37,279 bases of DNA from positions 1 to 37,279 of the forward strand of contig NZ_JAUYAN010000274.1 in assembly GCF_030693485.1 (NCBI RefSeq). The letters run 5' to 3'. This document shows positions 8,089-16,239 of this stretch, in pieces. This stretch comes from Bradyrhizobium sp. (lineage in GTDB: Bacteria; Pseudomonadota; Alphaproteobacteria; Rhizobiales; Xanthobacteraceae). Within the stretch, counting starts at the first letter, position 1, and every line of letters starts with the position of its first letter. The position numbers and the translations under genes are program-made. The notes under the pieces were generated by a model that was not told where the DNA came from, made no database searches, and saw only the letters and a program-made list of their open reading frames with translations.

Positions 8089-8427
8089 CTACCGCTCCTT
8101 GATCGGCGGGGCGATCTTTTCGGCGGGAGCGGACGGCAGCGCTGGCTGCGCACCCGCCTTCTGCGCCTCGGCATCGGGCCGCGCGGGCTCGGGCGGTACG
8201 GCGGTCGGCCGCGCGCCTGTCGTCGTCGGCTCGGAAGGGGCTGACGGCTTGTTCTCGGCGCCCGGCGTCGATTGCAGCGGCTGCGTCGCCTGCGCCATCT
8301 GCGGATGCGGCTGGCCGGAGTTGAGCTTCGCCAGCGAGATACCGGTGATGGCGAGCCCGGCTACCACCATGGCGCCGGCCAGCAACACATCCATCCTGTA
8401 GGCGCGTTTCCTGTCGTCCGGAGCCAT
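8089..8427 (-). CDS. Pro/Ala-rich single-pass membrane protein, function unknown
   Basis: The 112-residue protein starts with a basic cytoplasmic patch (DDRKRAYR), then one membrane helix at about residues 13-34, then a long low-complexity tail rich in Pro, Ala, Glu and Gln. This topology, a short inner end and a flexible Pro-rich outer part, is found in TonB-like spacers and small envelope anchors. No TonB C-terminal domain is present. The ATG at 8427 places the membrane helix near the N-terminus. A longer in-frame opening up to 8562 would add residues without protein character. It lies convergent to the lipoprotein gene and 106 bases beyond the end of the zinc operon. Function unknown. Confidence 0.6.
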   Translation of the reverse strand: MAPDDRKRAYRMDVLLAGAMVVAGLAITGISLAKLNSGQPHPQMAQATQPLQSTPGAENKPSAPSEPTTTGARPTAVPPEPARPDAEAQKAGAQPALPSAPAEKIAPPIKER

Positions 8428-8533
8428 TGAGTTCACCGCTGAGTTACCGCGAATTGGTTCGCAGGAGTTCAACGTTTGACCGGCAGCCCGGTTCCACGGC
8501 AGCAACCACGCGCCACGCAACAGTGCCGCGATG

Positions 8534-9553
8534 CTACAGCGCCAGCAGTCCCGCTTCGCCATCTTCCGCGGCGAACGCCAGCTGCGTGCCCTTGGCGTTC
8601 CAGGCCAGGCCTGCGACCTGCGCGCCGCCGTTCTTGCGCACCAGGATTTCCGCGCCGTCGGTCAGCCGCGCCATCAGCACGGTGCCGTCGCTGTAGCCAG
8701 CCGCCAGGATATCCTGCTTCGGATGGCAGGCGACCGCGGAGACGCGCGCCCGCAGCGGCGCCAGCATCGCGGGCTCCTTGCCCATCGGGCCGTCCTTGCT
8801 GCCGAACGGCCAGATGATCACGGAATCGGCGCCTGATGTCGCCAGGCCCTTGCCGCCGACGCTCCATGACAGCGAGCGCACGCGGCCGGGATAGCCGGTC
8901 ATGCGCATGTGCCTGGTATCGGCGAGCCGCCAGCCATGCAGCGCCGGCTCATGCATCGCGGTGACCAGAAATTTGTTGTCGGGGCTGAAGATGACACCGA
9001 GATGCGAGCCGGCCCATTCCAGCACTTCGGCGTTGGCGGCCATGTTGGGAAACCACAGCGTCACGCCGTTGTAATGCGCGATCGCGAGCCGCAGCCCCTT
9101 CGGCGCGAATGCCAGGCCGCCGACGGTAGACGGCACGTCAAATGATTTTTCCTCGCTCTTGCCGCCGCGGACGTAGGCGGTCTTGCCGGCCGACCAGGCG
9201 ATGGCGCCGTCGGGATGGACCGCGACATTGTCGATCCAGCGCCGCTTGGCGTCGGTCGCGAGCAGCGTGACCTCGCCCTTTTTGTCGAGCGCCACGACCT
9301 TGCCATCGTCACCGCCCATCACGATGCGGGCGCCATCGGTCGCGGCGCACAGGATGCCGCCGCGGTGGACCGGAGCCAGCGATATCTCGCCGTCAGAGGT
9401 CGCCAGCGCCACGCTTTCCTCAGCGCCGATGAAGGCCGCGATGTCGCCGAGAAAGTGCACCGAGGTGACGGGCATGCCGATCGCGAGCGGGCGCACCCGG
9501 TCGGTGACCGAGACGATGGAAGCGGCATTCTGGCCGGGATCGAACTCTTTCAT
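8534..9553 (-). CDS. WD40-repeat protein, last gene of the zinc operon
   Basis: The 339-residue cytoplasmic protein is built of WD40-like blades. Recurrent blade cores include DNVAVHPDGAIAWSAG, GLAFAPKGLRLAIAHYNGVTLW, GVIFSPDNKFLVTAMHEPALHGW, SLSWSVGGKGLATSGADSVIIW and AVACHPKQDILAAGYSDGTVL, suggesting a seven-bladed propeller and a scaffold role. No signal peptide is present. Its ATG (9553-9551) shares one base with the stop of the COG0523 GTPase gene, so translation is probably coupled. A propeller protein tied to a zinc-allocating GTPase may hold the GTPase to a client; that is inference. The periplasmic zinc chaperone AztD is also a propeller, but this protein lacks an export signal. Confidence 0.88.
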   Translation of the reverse strand: MKEFDPGQNAASIVSVTDRVRPLAIGMPVTSVHFLGDIAAFIGAEESVALATSDGEISLAPVHRGGILCAATDGARIVMGGDDGKVVALDKKGEVTLLATDAKRRWIDNVAVHPDGAIAWSAGKTAYVRGGKSEEKSFDVPSTVGGLAFAPKGLRLAIAHYNGVTLWFPNMAANAEVLEWAGSHLGVIFSPDNKFLVTAMHEPALHGWRLADTRHMRMTGYPGRVRSLSWSVGGKGLATSGADSVIIWPFGSKDGPMGKEPAMLAPLRARVSAVACHPKQDILAAGYSDGTVLMARLTDGAEILVRKNGGAQVAGLAWNAKGTQLAFAAEDGEAGLLAL

Positions 9554-10605
9554 CACGTGGTGATACAGCCTTCGAAGCCGTCACGGATCATCTGCTCGGG
9601 CAGCTCCCGGCCGATGAAGACGAGGCGGCTCTCGCGCGCTTCGCCGTCCTTCCAGGCACGCTGGTGGTCGCCTTCTAGCATCATGTGGACGCCCTGAAAC
9701 ACGTAACGGTCGTCATCGTCGGTGAAGGCGAGAATGCCTTTCGAGCGCAAGATCTTCTGGCCCTCGCTGGCGACCAGGTTCTGCAGCCACGGCATGAATT
9801 TCGTCGCATCGAGCGGCTTGTCGGACCGCAGCGACAGCGATTGCATGTCTTCGTCGTGATAGTGCTTCAGGCCACCATGGCTGTGGCCATGATCGTGAGC
9901 ATGATCGTGTCCGTGATGATGATCATGGTCGTGACCGTGGCCGTCACCGGCATCGAGAAATTCCGGCTCGATTTCGAGAATGCGGTCGAGATCGAACGCG
10001 CCGCGCTCCAGCACGTCCGACAGCGCCACCTGGCAGCGCTCGGTGCGGTGCAGTTTGGCGTAGGGGTTGATGGCGCGGATCCGGGCCTCGACTTCGGCCA
10101 GTTCGGCCTTGGAGACGAGATCGGTCTTGTTGAGCACGATGACGTCGGCGAAAGCGATCTGGTTCTTGGCCTCGGGCGCGTCTTTGAGCCGGTCGTTCAG
10201 CCATTTGGCGTCGGCCACCGTCACCACGGCGTCGAGCCGGGCGTGCTTCTGCACGTCCTCGTCGACGAAGAAGGTCTGCGCCACCGGCGCCGGATCGGCG
10301 AGGCCCGTAGTCTCGACGATGATGGCGTCGAACTTGCCCTTGCGCTTCATCAACCCGTCGAGGATACGCACGAGGTCGCCGCGCACGGTGCAGCAGACGC
10401 AGCCATTGTTCATCTCGAACACTTCTTCGTCTGCGCCGATGATCAAATCGTTGTCGATACCGATCTCGCCGAATTCGTTGACGATGACGGCGTATTTCTT
10501 GCCGTGGTTTTCCGAAAGGATGCGGTTGAGCAGGGTGGTCTTGCCGGCGCCGAGATAGCCCGTCAGCACGGTCACGGGAATTTTTTGGGACGAAGGTTCA
10601 GTCAT
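9553..10605 (-). CDS. COG0523/CobW-family GTP-binding metallochaperone with His-rich loop
   Basis: This G3E-family GTPase is predicted to load zinc onto client enzymes when zinc is scarce. The 350-residue protein shows Walker A GYLGAGKTT (residues 16-24), the metal-binding Cys motif GCVCC (Cys69, 71, 72), VETTGLADP (switch II), and NKTD for guanine recognition. A striking His/Asp-rich segment lies at about 221-250, between the GTPase and the C-terminal CobW_C domain. The start is ATG 10605, preceded by GGAG; a GTG two codons upstream is less likely. It is placed between the zinc-binding protein gene (61 bases upstream) and the WD40 gene (one-base overlap). The Zur box far upstream points to zinc rather than cobalt or nitrile hydratase metal delivery. 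Confidence 0.93.
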   Translation of the reverse strand: MTEPSSQKIPVTVLTGYLGAGKTTLLNRILSENHGKKYAVIVNEFGEIGIDNDLIIGADEEVFEMNNGCVCCTVRGDLVRILDGLMKRKGKFDAIIVETTGLADPAPVAQTFFVDEDVQKHARLDAVVTVADAKWLNDRLKDAPEAKNQIAFADVIVLNKTDLVSKAELAEVEARIRAINPYAKLHRTERCQVALSDVLERGAFDLDRILEIEPEFLDAGDGHGHDHDHHHGHDHAHDHGHSHGGLKHYHDEDMQSLSLRSDKPLDATKFMPWLQNLVASEGQKILRSKGILAFTDDDDRYVFQGVHMMLEGDHQRAWKDGEARESRLVFIGRELPEQMIRDGFEGCITT

Positions 10606-10665
10606 AGTCACTCCGGAGGGGCGGTATTTCGCGCTGCTCTGCCGGCGGCAGGGAGGGCCCCTGCC

Positions 10666-11538
10666 CTAATTGGCGAGCGCACTGGTCAGGGCCTTTATAT
10701 TGTGCCTGACCATATCAATGTAAGTGGGGGCGTCGCCCTTTTCGGCCGTCAGGCTGTCGGAATACAGCGTTCCGCCGACCTTGGCGCCGGTCTCGGCCGA
10801 TATCCGCCGGATCAGCCTGCTATCGCTGATGTTTTCGAGGAAAACCGCCGGGATTTTCTGGGTCCTGATCTGGGTGATGATGCGGGCGATGTCGCGCGCG
10901 CTGGCCTCGGATTCGGTGGAAACGCCGAGCGGCGCCACGAATTCGATGCCATAGGCTGACGCCAGATAGCCGAACGCATCATGGGTCGAGATCACCTTGC
11001 GGCGGTCTTGCGGGATCTGCGCCACCGCCGCCCGCATCTCGCGGTCGAGCGCGTCGAGCTTTTCGAGATAGGTTTGCGCGTTGCCGCGATAGAACTCGGC
11101 CCCGGCGGGGTCGGCGGCGGCCAGCGCGTCGCGGATGTTGGTCACGTATATCTTGGCATTGGCGGCCGATTGCCAGGCGTGCGGATCGGCATGGGAGCCG
11201 AGCTTGCGCGGCGCGATGCCCTTGGTCGCAATGGCGATGGTTGGTTTCTTGCCCGAGGATTTCACCAGCCGCGACAGCCAGCCTTCGAAGTCGAGGCCGT
11301 TGACGATGACGAGCCTGGCATCGGCAATCTTCTTTGCGTCGGCCGCTGTCGGCGTATAGACGTGCGCGTCGCCGTCGGGGCCGACCAGCGTCGTGACATC
11401 GACGCGGTCGCCGCCGACATTGCGGACGAAATCGCCGAGGATCGAAAAGCTGGCGACTACGTTGAGGCGATCCTGCGCGTGGGCGGGAAGTGCTGCGGTG
11501 ATCAACGCGAAACAGCCGAGCCAGAATAGTCGTCGCAT
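10666..11538 (-). CDS. znuA: zinc ABC transporter substrate-binding protein (ZnuA/AztC type)
   Basis: This periplasmic cluster A-I metal-binding protein has 290 residues with a signal peptide ending at PAHA-QD (about residue 21). Likely metal ligands are His59 (DGDAHVYTPT), His120 (DPHAW), His186 (STHDAFGYLA) and the Asp in LYSDSLT near 261. Three His plus Asp is the zinc pattern; manganese-type relatives have Glu at the third place. The long His-rich loop of E. coli ZnuA is absent, so the protein resembles AztC as much as ZnuA. It lies 3 bases downstream of the permease gene. Its ligand is inferred from these residues and from the Zur box of the operon. Confidence 0.9.
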   Translation of the reverse strand: MRRLFWLGCFALITAALPAHAQDRLNVVASFSILGDFVRNVGGDRVDVTTLVGPDGDAHVYTPTAADAKKIADARLVIVNGLDFEGWLSRLVKSSGKKPTIAIATKGIAPRKLGSHADPHAWQSAANAKIYVTNIRDALAAADPAGAEFYRGNAQTYLEKLDALDREMRAAVAQIPQDRRKVISTHDAFGYLASAYGIEFVAPLGVSTESEASARDIARIITQIRTQKIPAVFLENISDSRLIRRISAETGAKVGGTLYSDSLTAEKGDAPTYIDMVRHNIKALTSALAN

Positions 11539-11541
11539 GAT

Positions 11542-12411
11542 TTACGCCTCCAGATGCCGGCGGGGAAACATCTGCCGGAACAGGCCGCTGACGGTGCCGA
11601 ACAGGACCGAGCCGATATACAGCACCGCCGCCACCAGGATGATCGCAGGCCCCGAAGGCACCTTGGTCTGGAACGACAGCACCAGCCCCGCATAGCCCGA
11701 CACGATCGCGCTCGCGACCGCGATGCAGATCATGCCGGTGATGTCGCGCGACCAGAACCGCGCGATGCCGGCGGGCAGGATCATCAGCCCGACCGCGAGC
11801 AGAGTGCCGAGCGCGTGAAAGCCGTTGACGAGATTGATGACCAAAAGGGCCAGAAACGCCAGATGCGCCGGCGCGCCAGCGCGGCTGACGGTGCGCAAGA
11901 ACACCGGATCGACGCATTCGATCACCAGCGGGCGAAAGATCACCGCCAGCACCAGCAGCGTGATGGTGGCATTGAAGGCGATCACCAGCAGGGTTTGGTC
12001 GTCCATGGCGAGGATGTTGCCGAACAGCACGTGCAGGAGGTCGATGTTGGTGCCCTTGATGGAAACGATGGTGACGCCGAGCGCCAGCGACACCAGATAG
12101 AAGGTCGCCAGCGAGGCGTCTTCCTTCAGCTCGGTGTTGCGCGCGACCAGCCCGGCGAGGATGGCGACGGTAAAGCCCGCGATCAATCCGCCCGCGGTCA
12201 TCGCGAACAGGCTGAGGCCGGACAGCAGGAAGCCGATCGCCGCCCCCGGCAGGATGGCGTGCGCCATGGCATCGCCGACCAGTGACATCCGCCGCAGCAT
12301 CAGGAACACGCCGATCGGCGCGCCACCCAGCGACAACGCGATCACGGCGGCCAGCGCCCGGCGCATGAATTCGAATTCGGTGAAGGGCGCGATCAGCGCG
12401 TCATAAATCAT
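11542..12411 (-). CDS. znuB: zinc ABC transporter permease (ABC-3 family)
   Basis: This inner-membrane subunit of 289 residues has about seven to eight hydrophobic helices and the family signature near the N-terminus (MSLVGDAMAHAILPGAAIGF). The region around ELKEDASLATFYLVSLALG is typical of ABC-3 permeases that pair with ZnuC-type ATPases. Its start follows the ATPase stop by only 3 bases, and its stop precedes the binding-protein start by 3 bases, so the three transporter genes form a tight operon. Zn versus Mn specificity is set by the binding protein and regulator. Confidence 0.92.
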   Translation of the reverse strand: MIYDALIAPFTEFEFMRRALAAVIALSLGGAPIGVFLMLRRMSLVGDAMAHAILPGAAIGFLLSGLSLFAMTAGGLIAGFTVAILAGLVARNTELKEDASLATFYLVSLALGVTIVSIKGTNIDLLHVLFGNILAMDDQTLLVIAFNATITLLVLAVIFRPLVIECVDPVFLRTVSRAGAPAHLAFLALLVINLVNGFHALGTLLAVGLMILPAGIARFWSRDITGMICIAVASAIVSGYAGLVLSFQTKVPSGPAIILVAAVLYIGSVLFGTVSGLFRQMFPRRHLEA

Positions 12412-12414
12412 CGC

Positions 12415-13173
<759 letters not shown>

Positions 13174-13175
13174 GC

Positions 13176-13358
13176 TCACCTCATCGCCATCCAAACCACG
13201 GCCCACAGGCCGGCGCTGACCGTAAGCGCTGCCCCCAGTCGGGCCAAAACCGTCATGCGCAGGATCGACCAGGGCGCCGCCTGCGCCGGATGCGGCGACG
13301 ACGGCCCGTGGCTATGGGCGTGGGGATGTGCGTGGTCGTGAGAATGCGCATGAGTCAT
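13176..13358 (-). CDS. His-rich single-pass mini-protein heading the zinc operon
   Basis: The 60-residue product begins with alternating His (MTHAHSHDHAHPHAHSHG), giving nine His in the first 21 residues, then a Pro-rich linker, then one hydrophobic helix at about 36-58. The cytoplasmic or periplasmic face of the His cluster cannot be settled, though the Arg near the helix start favours an inner N-terminus. The stop lies 2 bases before the znuC start, and the znuC ribosome site is inside its last codons, so the two are co-translated. The start codon is only 8 bases downstream of the Zur box, which suggests a very short or absent leader. The family has no name I recognise; a zinc buffer or accessory subunit of the transporter is inferred. 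Confidence 0.7.
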   Translation of the reverse strand: MTHAHSHDHAHPHAHSHGPSSPHPAQAAPWSILRMTVLARLGAALTVSAGLWAVVWMAMR

Positions 13359-13365
13359 GAGAAAA

Positions 13366-13380
13366 CGTTATAATATAACA
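13366..13380 (-). promoter_or_regulatory. Zur box (zinc-uptake regulator operator) of the zinc operon
   Basis: GTTATAATATAAC at 13367-13379 is a perfect odd-centred palindrome and matches the proteobacterial Zur operator core (TGTTATANTATAACA). On the minus strand it contains TATATT/TATAAC boxes usable as a -10 element, so bound Zur would block RNA polymerase. It lies immediately upstream of the His-rich mini-gene and the rest of the zinc genes. No zur gene is in the window. Confidence 0.85.
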
Positions 13381-13404
13381 TAACGGGTGTCCACGGAGGG
13401 TTTT

Positions 13405-13570
13405 TGAGGCCGTGGATTCATTAACGTCCAGCGATAGCCGTATTGATGCGCGCTGGATGAGGGCAAGGTAGTTGACAGCGAGCTTGTCGTGGCAAGTTGC
13501 AACGCACCGACACCGTTGATCTTGTTGAAGGCTCCGGTTTGGTAGCTTGAACCACGCGCCGGGCAACGCC
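13405..13570 (-). pseudogene. IS5-type transposase C-terminal remnant
   Basis: On the minus strand, frame ending near 13405, the peptide CVATCHDKLAVNYLALIQ followed by RASIRLSLDVNESTA resembles the C-terminus of IS5-family transposases (typical wording FNKIKxxRRVATRYDKLAVNYLAxVxLASIRxW). Upstream, FNKI is found in another frame (bases about 13520-13540), so a frameshift separates the pieces. No full transposase or terminal inverted repeats are present. It is a decayed insertion-sequence scar between the zinc operon and the anti-sigma gene. Confidence 0.6.
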
Positions 13571-13638
13571 ATCAACCCGCAGAGGCTATGGCAGCCCATC
13601 AGGCTCTTGCCGCGCCGCCGACCTGGGCGGCGACATTT

Positions 13639-14343
13639 TCAAAGCCGAAGGTAGGTGTATCCTTCTTTTTTCTGAAGGCGGCTGATCTCCGCAATACCCG
13701 AAGGTACCAACACGGCCTCAGGTACCACGGCACGTGTATCGATCTGCTGGCGCGTCAATGTGTTGGTGCATACGCGAAACTCAACCCCGCGAGCACGCAA
13801 TTCGCGTAGCGCGCCAATGTAAGGTTGCCCTTCAGTATCCTGCGCCCCCTGAAGGAGGAAATTGATCCCATCGCTATGAGCGACGACAACGACCTGCAGA
13901 TTTGGCTCGGCGTCGAGATGGTTTTTCAACGTACGCAAGTTCGCCTTGACGTGATTGCCTCCGGCGAGGTGATAAACGATGCGAGTACCCTGCGCGGTCC
14001 CCGCGCTGGATTGTGCATTCCAGGGTTGCGCCAGCGCGAGCCACCCGACGATCAGCAACGCGGCGATTCCGGGAGTCGCCGCCAGACAGAATCCCAGTGA
14101 CCGCGAGGTGGCCTGTTGCGGCGCGGCTGCAAATTGAGCCTGCACCGCCTCTCGCAATCGTAACGGCGCCTTCGCAGGTTCGCAGGCGCGGGAGATCGCT
14201 GTCCGCAGTGTCTGGACGCCAGCTATTGCGGCACTGCACCTGGGGCACTCCTGCAAATGCGCCTCCACTGCGAGCGCGCTTTGCAGATCAAGCTCGCCAT
14301 CAATATAGGGGCTCAACAGGCGATTGAGTTCGGCGCATTTCAT
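13639..14343 (-). CDS. membrane anti-sigma factor with zinc-binding N-terminus and DsrE-like outer domain
   Basis: The 234-residue protein has three parts. Residues 1-40 form a zinc-binding anti-sigma (ZAS/zf-HC2) domain with Cys3, His29, Cys33, Cys36 (HLQECPRC). One membrane helix lies at about 83-105. Residues about 119-234 lie outside and closely resemble the secreted DsrE-like protein encoded at 15051; both have YH near the start, VVVxxH, a lone Cys (Cys192 here, RVCTNTL), VPSGxAEIxRLQ and a YxYLR end. The start codon overlaps the sigma-factor stop (ATGA), so the pair is translationally coupled. Inference: the outer DsrE-like domain senses a ligand or redox/sulfur signal and releases the sigma factor. 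The fusion of these domains is unusual. Confidence 0.85.
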   Translation of the reverse strand: MKCAELNRLLSPYIDGELDLQSALAVEAHLQECPRCSAAIAGVQTLRTAISRACEPAKAPLRLREAVQAQFAAAPQQATSRSLGFCLAATPGIAALLIVGWLALAQPWNAQSSAGTAQGTRIVYHLAGGNHVKANLRTLKNHLDAEPNLQVVVVAHSDGINFLLQGAQDTEGQPYIGALRELRARGVEFRVCTNTLTRQQIDTRAVVPEAVLVPSGIAEISRLQKKEGYTYLRL

Positions 14344-14900
14344 GTTCCGGTCTCCCTTGGTCTGACGCGCTCGGCGATCAAGCCCTGAAGCAGGCGGCGC
14401 GCCCGCGACAGGCGAGACATCACGGTGCCGATCGGCGTCCCGACGATGTCGGCGATCTCCTGGTACGAGCAACCTTCGATTTCCCTCAAAACCAACACTT
14501 CATGAAAGTCGCGAGGCAAGGCGCCGAGGCATTGCCGCACCATCTCGCTTTCGGCGCGCGCGATCACGGCGGCCTCGGGGTTAACCGGCAGGGTAATCAC
14601 CGCCCCGGCTGCAAGCATCTCCGCGTCATGGCGCTGTTCGTCAAAGTCCTCGGCGGGGCCGGGCAGATGCTCGCGTTGCCGAAGCTCGTAGCAGGCGTTT
14701 CGGACGATGCGCAGCAGCCAGGGTCTGGCATTATCGCCGCGCAGCGAGCCGAAAAACCTCCATGCACGCAAATAGGCCTCCTGGACTGCGTCCTCGGCAA
14801 GTCCGTCATTCTTCGCCAGCCATCGCGCAAGATTGTAGGCAGCATCGAGGTGCGGCAGCATCAGCCGCTCGAATCGCTCGCGCTCCCAGTCGTCGTGCAT
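14340..14900 (-). CDS. ECF RNA polymerase sigma factor
   Basis: The 186-residue protein has the two ECF regions: sigma-2 at about 12-80 (AEDAVQEAYLRAWRFF, then RPWLLRIVRNACYE) and sigma-4 at about 125-175 (LPRDFHEVLVLREIEGCSYQEIADIVGTPIGTVMSRL). It directs transcription of an envelope-response regulon, probably including itself and the divergent gene at 15051. ATG 14900 follows GGAGGAACCT, a strong ribosome site. A much longer in-frame opening up to 15347 lies over the divergent gene and is spurious. The anti-sigma gene overlaps its stop. The ECF subgroup cannot be fixed without a tree. Confidence 0.95.
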   Translation of the reverse strand: MHDDWERERFERLMLPHLDAAYNLARWLAKNDGLAEDAVQEAYLRAWRFFGSLRGDNARPWLLRIVRNACYELRQREHLPGPAEDFDEQRHDAEMLAAGAVITLPVNPEAAVIARAESEMVRQCLGALPRDFHEVLVLREIEGCSYQEIADIVGTPIGTVMSRLSRARRLLQGLIAERVRPRETGT

Positions 14901-14937
14901 AGGTTCCTCCTGATACAGGATCGGCCGGCAATCAATC

Positions 14938-14962
14938 TTATTCCCGGAACCATCGGGAATAA
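14938..14962. promoter_or_regulatory. divergent control element with two GGGAATAA half-sites
   Basis: TTATTCCCG (14938-14946) and CGGGAATAA (14954-14962) are exact inverted repeats with a 7-base spacer, 37 bases before the sigma-factor start and 88 before the divergent DsrE-like gene. Each arm reads GGGAATAA toward the gene it would serve, so it may be a pair of back-to-back ECF-type -35 boxes, or an operator. A GGAAC at 14946-14950 is also present. No -10 element is certain. Confidence 0.5.
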
Positions 14963-15050
14963 ACGCTCGACGGCACCGGTAGGACACAATGGGACGGGGG
15001 TCGACCTGACGTTCCCGCTTCGTTTCGAGGAAATCCAAGGAGAACCGATC

Positions 15051-15488
15051 ATGAGGAAATCTCTCGTCGCCGCCGCTGCTGCGCTCGCGTTGACCGCCAT
15101 GGCAACTGCCGCCGTCGCCGACAATGCGGTCGGGCCAGACAAGGTCGTCTATCACGTCAACAACACGGAGTTGCAGGCTTCCGATGCGCTGCGCAACATC
15201 GGCAATCACCTGGAAGTTAACCCGAAGGCGAAGATCGTCGTCGTAACCCATGCGCGCGGCGTCGACATGCTGTTCAAGGACGCAAAGGACAAGAACGGCA
15301 ATGCATACAGCGCCGGGATCGCGGAACTCAAACTGCAAGGAGTGCAATTCGACATCTGCCAGATCACCCTGCGCAATCGCAAACTGGAGAAGGACCAGTT
15401 CGTATCCGAGGCGACGTTCGTGCCCTCAGGCGTGGCCGAGATCACACGGCTGCAGCAGCGCGAAGGCTACGCATACCTCAGACCTTGA
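15051..15488 (+). CDS. secreted DsrE/DsrF-like protein
   Basis: The 145-residue precursor carries a clear signal peptide (residues 1-23, cleavage near AVA-DN). The mature domain has the DsrE-like pattern: KVVYHVNN, ALRNIGNHLEVNPKAKIVVV, THARGVDMLF, a single Cys103 in FDICQITL, and VPSGVAEITRLQQ with YAYLRP at the end. DsrE/F/YchN proteins often carry persulfide on a conserved Cys, and this one sits at the equivalent place. ATG 15051 follows AAGGAG (15037-15042). The gene diverges from the ECF sigma factor gene, whose anti-sigma partner carries a homologous domain. It is probably a target of that sigma factor and may share or compete for the same ligand (inference). Confidence 0.88.
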   Translation: MRKSLVAAAAALALTAMATAAVADNAVGPDKVVYHVNNTELQASDALRNIGNHLEVNPKAKIVVVTHARGVDMLFKDAKDKNGNAYSAGIAELKLQGVQFDICQITLRNRKLEKDQFVSEATFVPSGVAEITRLQQREGYAYLRP

Positions 15489-15741
15489 TCCAGGTCGTCG
15501 CTCAGACGTAGTGGCTGGACCGGTCGCCCTTCGCCACTCCGTAATTCGGCAGCCACAATTCTGGGACGTCTGCTTGGACCGAAATCCGAAGCGTCCGCGC
15601 TGGGCTCTTGTGCCAATTGTTTCGTACTCTCCTGCCACATCGCGTCATTTCGCGGCGACACAGCGACGCAGTCGCTTTCGGAGTGGAAGCAGACATTCAG
15701 CGAACCGTGCTGACAGCACCGTATTTATGAGTACGCAGTGC

Positions 15742-16239
15742 CTACGGCTTGCCGATCGCCATCGCGATCGCCGCCGCCAGGAACGGGAACGGCAGCGACA
15801 CCGCCGCGCGGAACCAGACGAAGCGCTCCGGCATGAACGGGATTTCCCACAGGATCAGCCGCTGGAAGGCGAACAGCGCCCAGGCGGTCACATAGGCGAT
15901 GACCTGCGGCGGACCCGCGCCGGCCTTCATGGCGACCGCGCCCAGCGAAAAGCCGATCACCGGGCCGCCCGGCGTGGCGGCGCCGGCGACGGTGGCCATC
16001 AGCACGCCAAGCCAGCCCGAATCGGGCCCGAGCCAGCCGGTGATTACTTCGGAGGGAATGACGGCAGCGATATAGCCCGCGCCGATCACGCCGAGCGCGA
16101 TGCGCGGCACGATGTTGATGAAATCCAGCGTGCCTTCGCGCATCGACGAGACCAGCACGGGGCGGCCGCGCTGAAAGGACATGAACCCGAGCACGGCGAC
16201 CGAACCCCACAGGATGATGTCGACGATCAGCGCGCTCAT
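15742..16239 (-). CDS. half-size permease, second of a pair (COG0701/YraQ-like)
   Basis: The 165-residue membrane protein has about four to five helices and a central motif ATPGGPVIGF. It resembles one half of the DUF318/YraQ permease family, whose usual members are a single chain of about 300 or more residues with two such GGP motifs. Its ATG (16239) overlaps the stop of the preceding permease gene (ATGA), so the halves are made together and probably form a heterodimer. Substrate unknown; relatives include organoarsenical permease ArsP, but no arsenic gene is nearby. I preferred the ATG at 16239 to a longer opening at 16332 that overlaps the upstream gene. Confidence 0.8.
   Translation of the reverse strand: MSALIVDIILWGSVAVLGFMSFQRGRPVLVSSMREGTLDFINIVPRIALGVIGAGYIAAVIPSEVITGWLGPDSGWLGVLMATVAGAATPGGPVIGFSLGAVAMKAGAGPPQVIAYVTAWALFAFQRLILWEIPFMPERFVWFRAAVSLPFPFLAAAIAMAIGKP

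Noticed and set aside
9685-10959. A 424-residue plus-strand frame over the COG0523 gene
   Set aside because: Antisense shadow of the GTPase with Walker A and CxCC motifs.
15489-15741. About 250 bases between the DsrE-like gene and the half-permease
   Set aside because: I found no convincing gene, RNA or repeat; short frames on either strand show no recognisable motifs.
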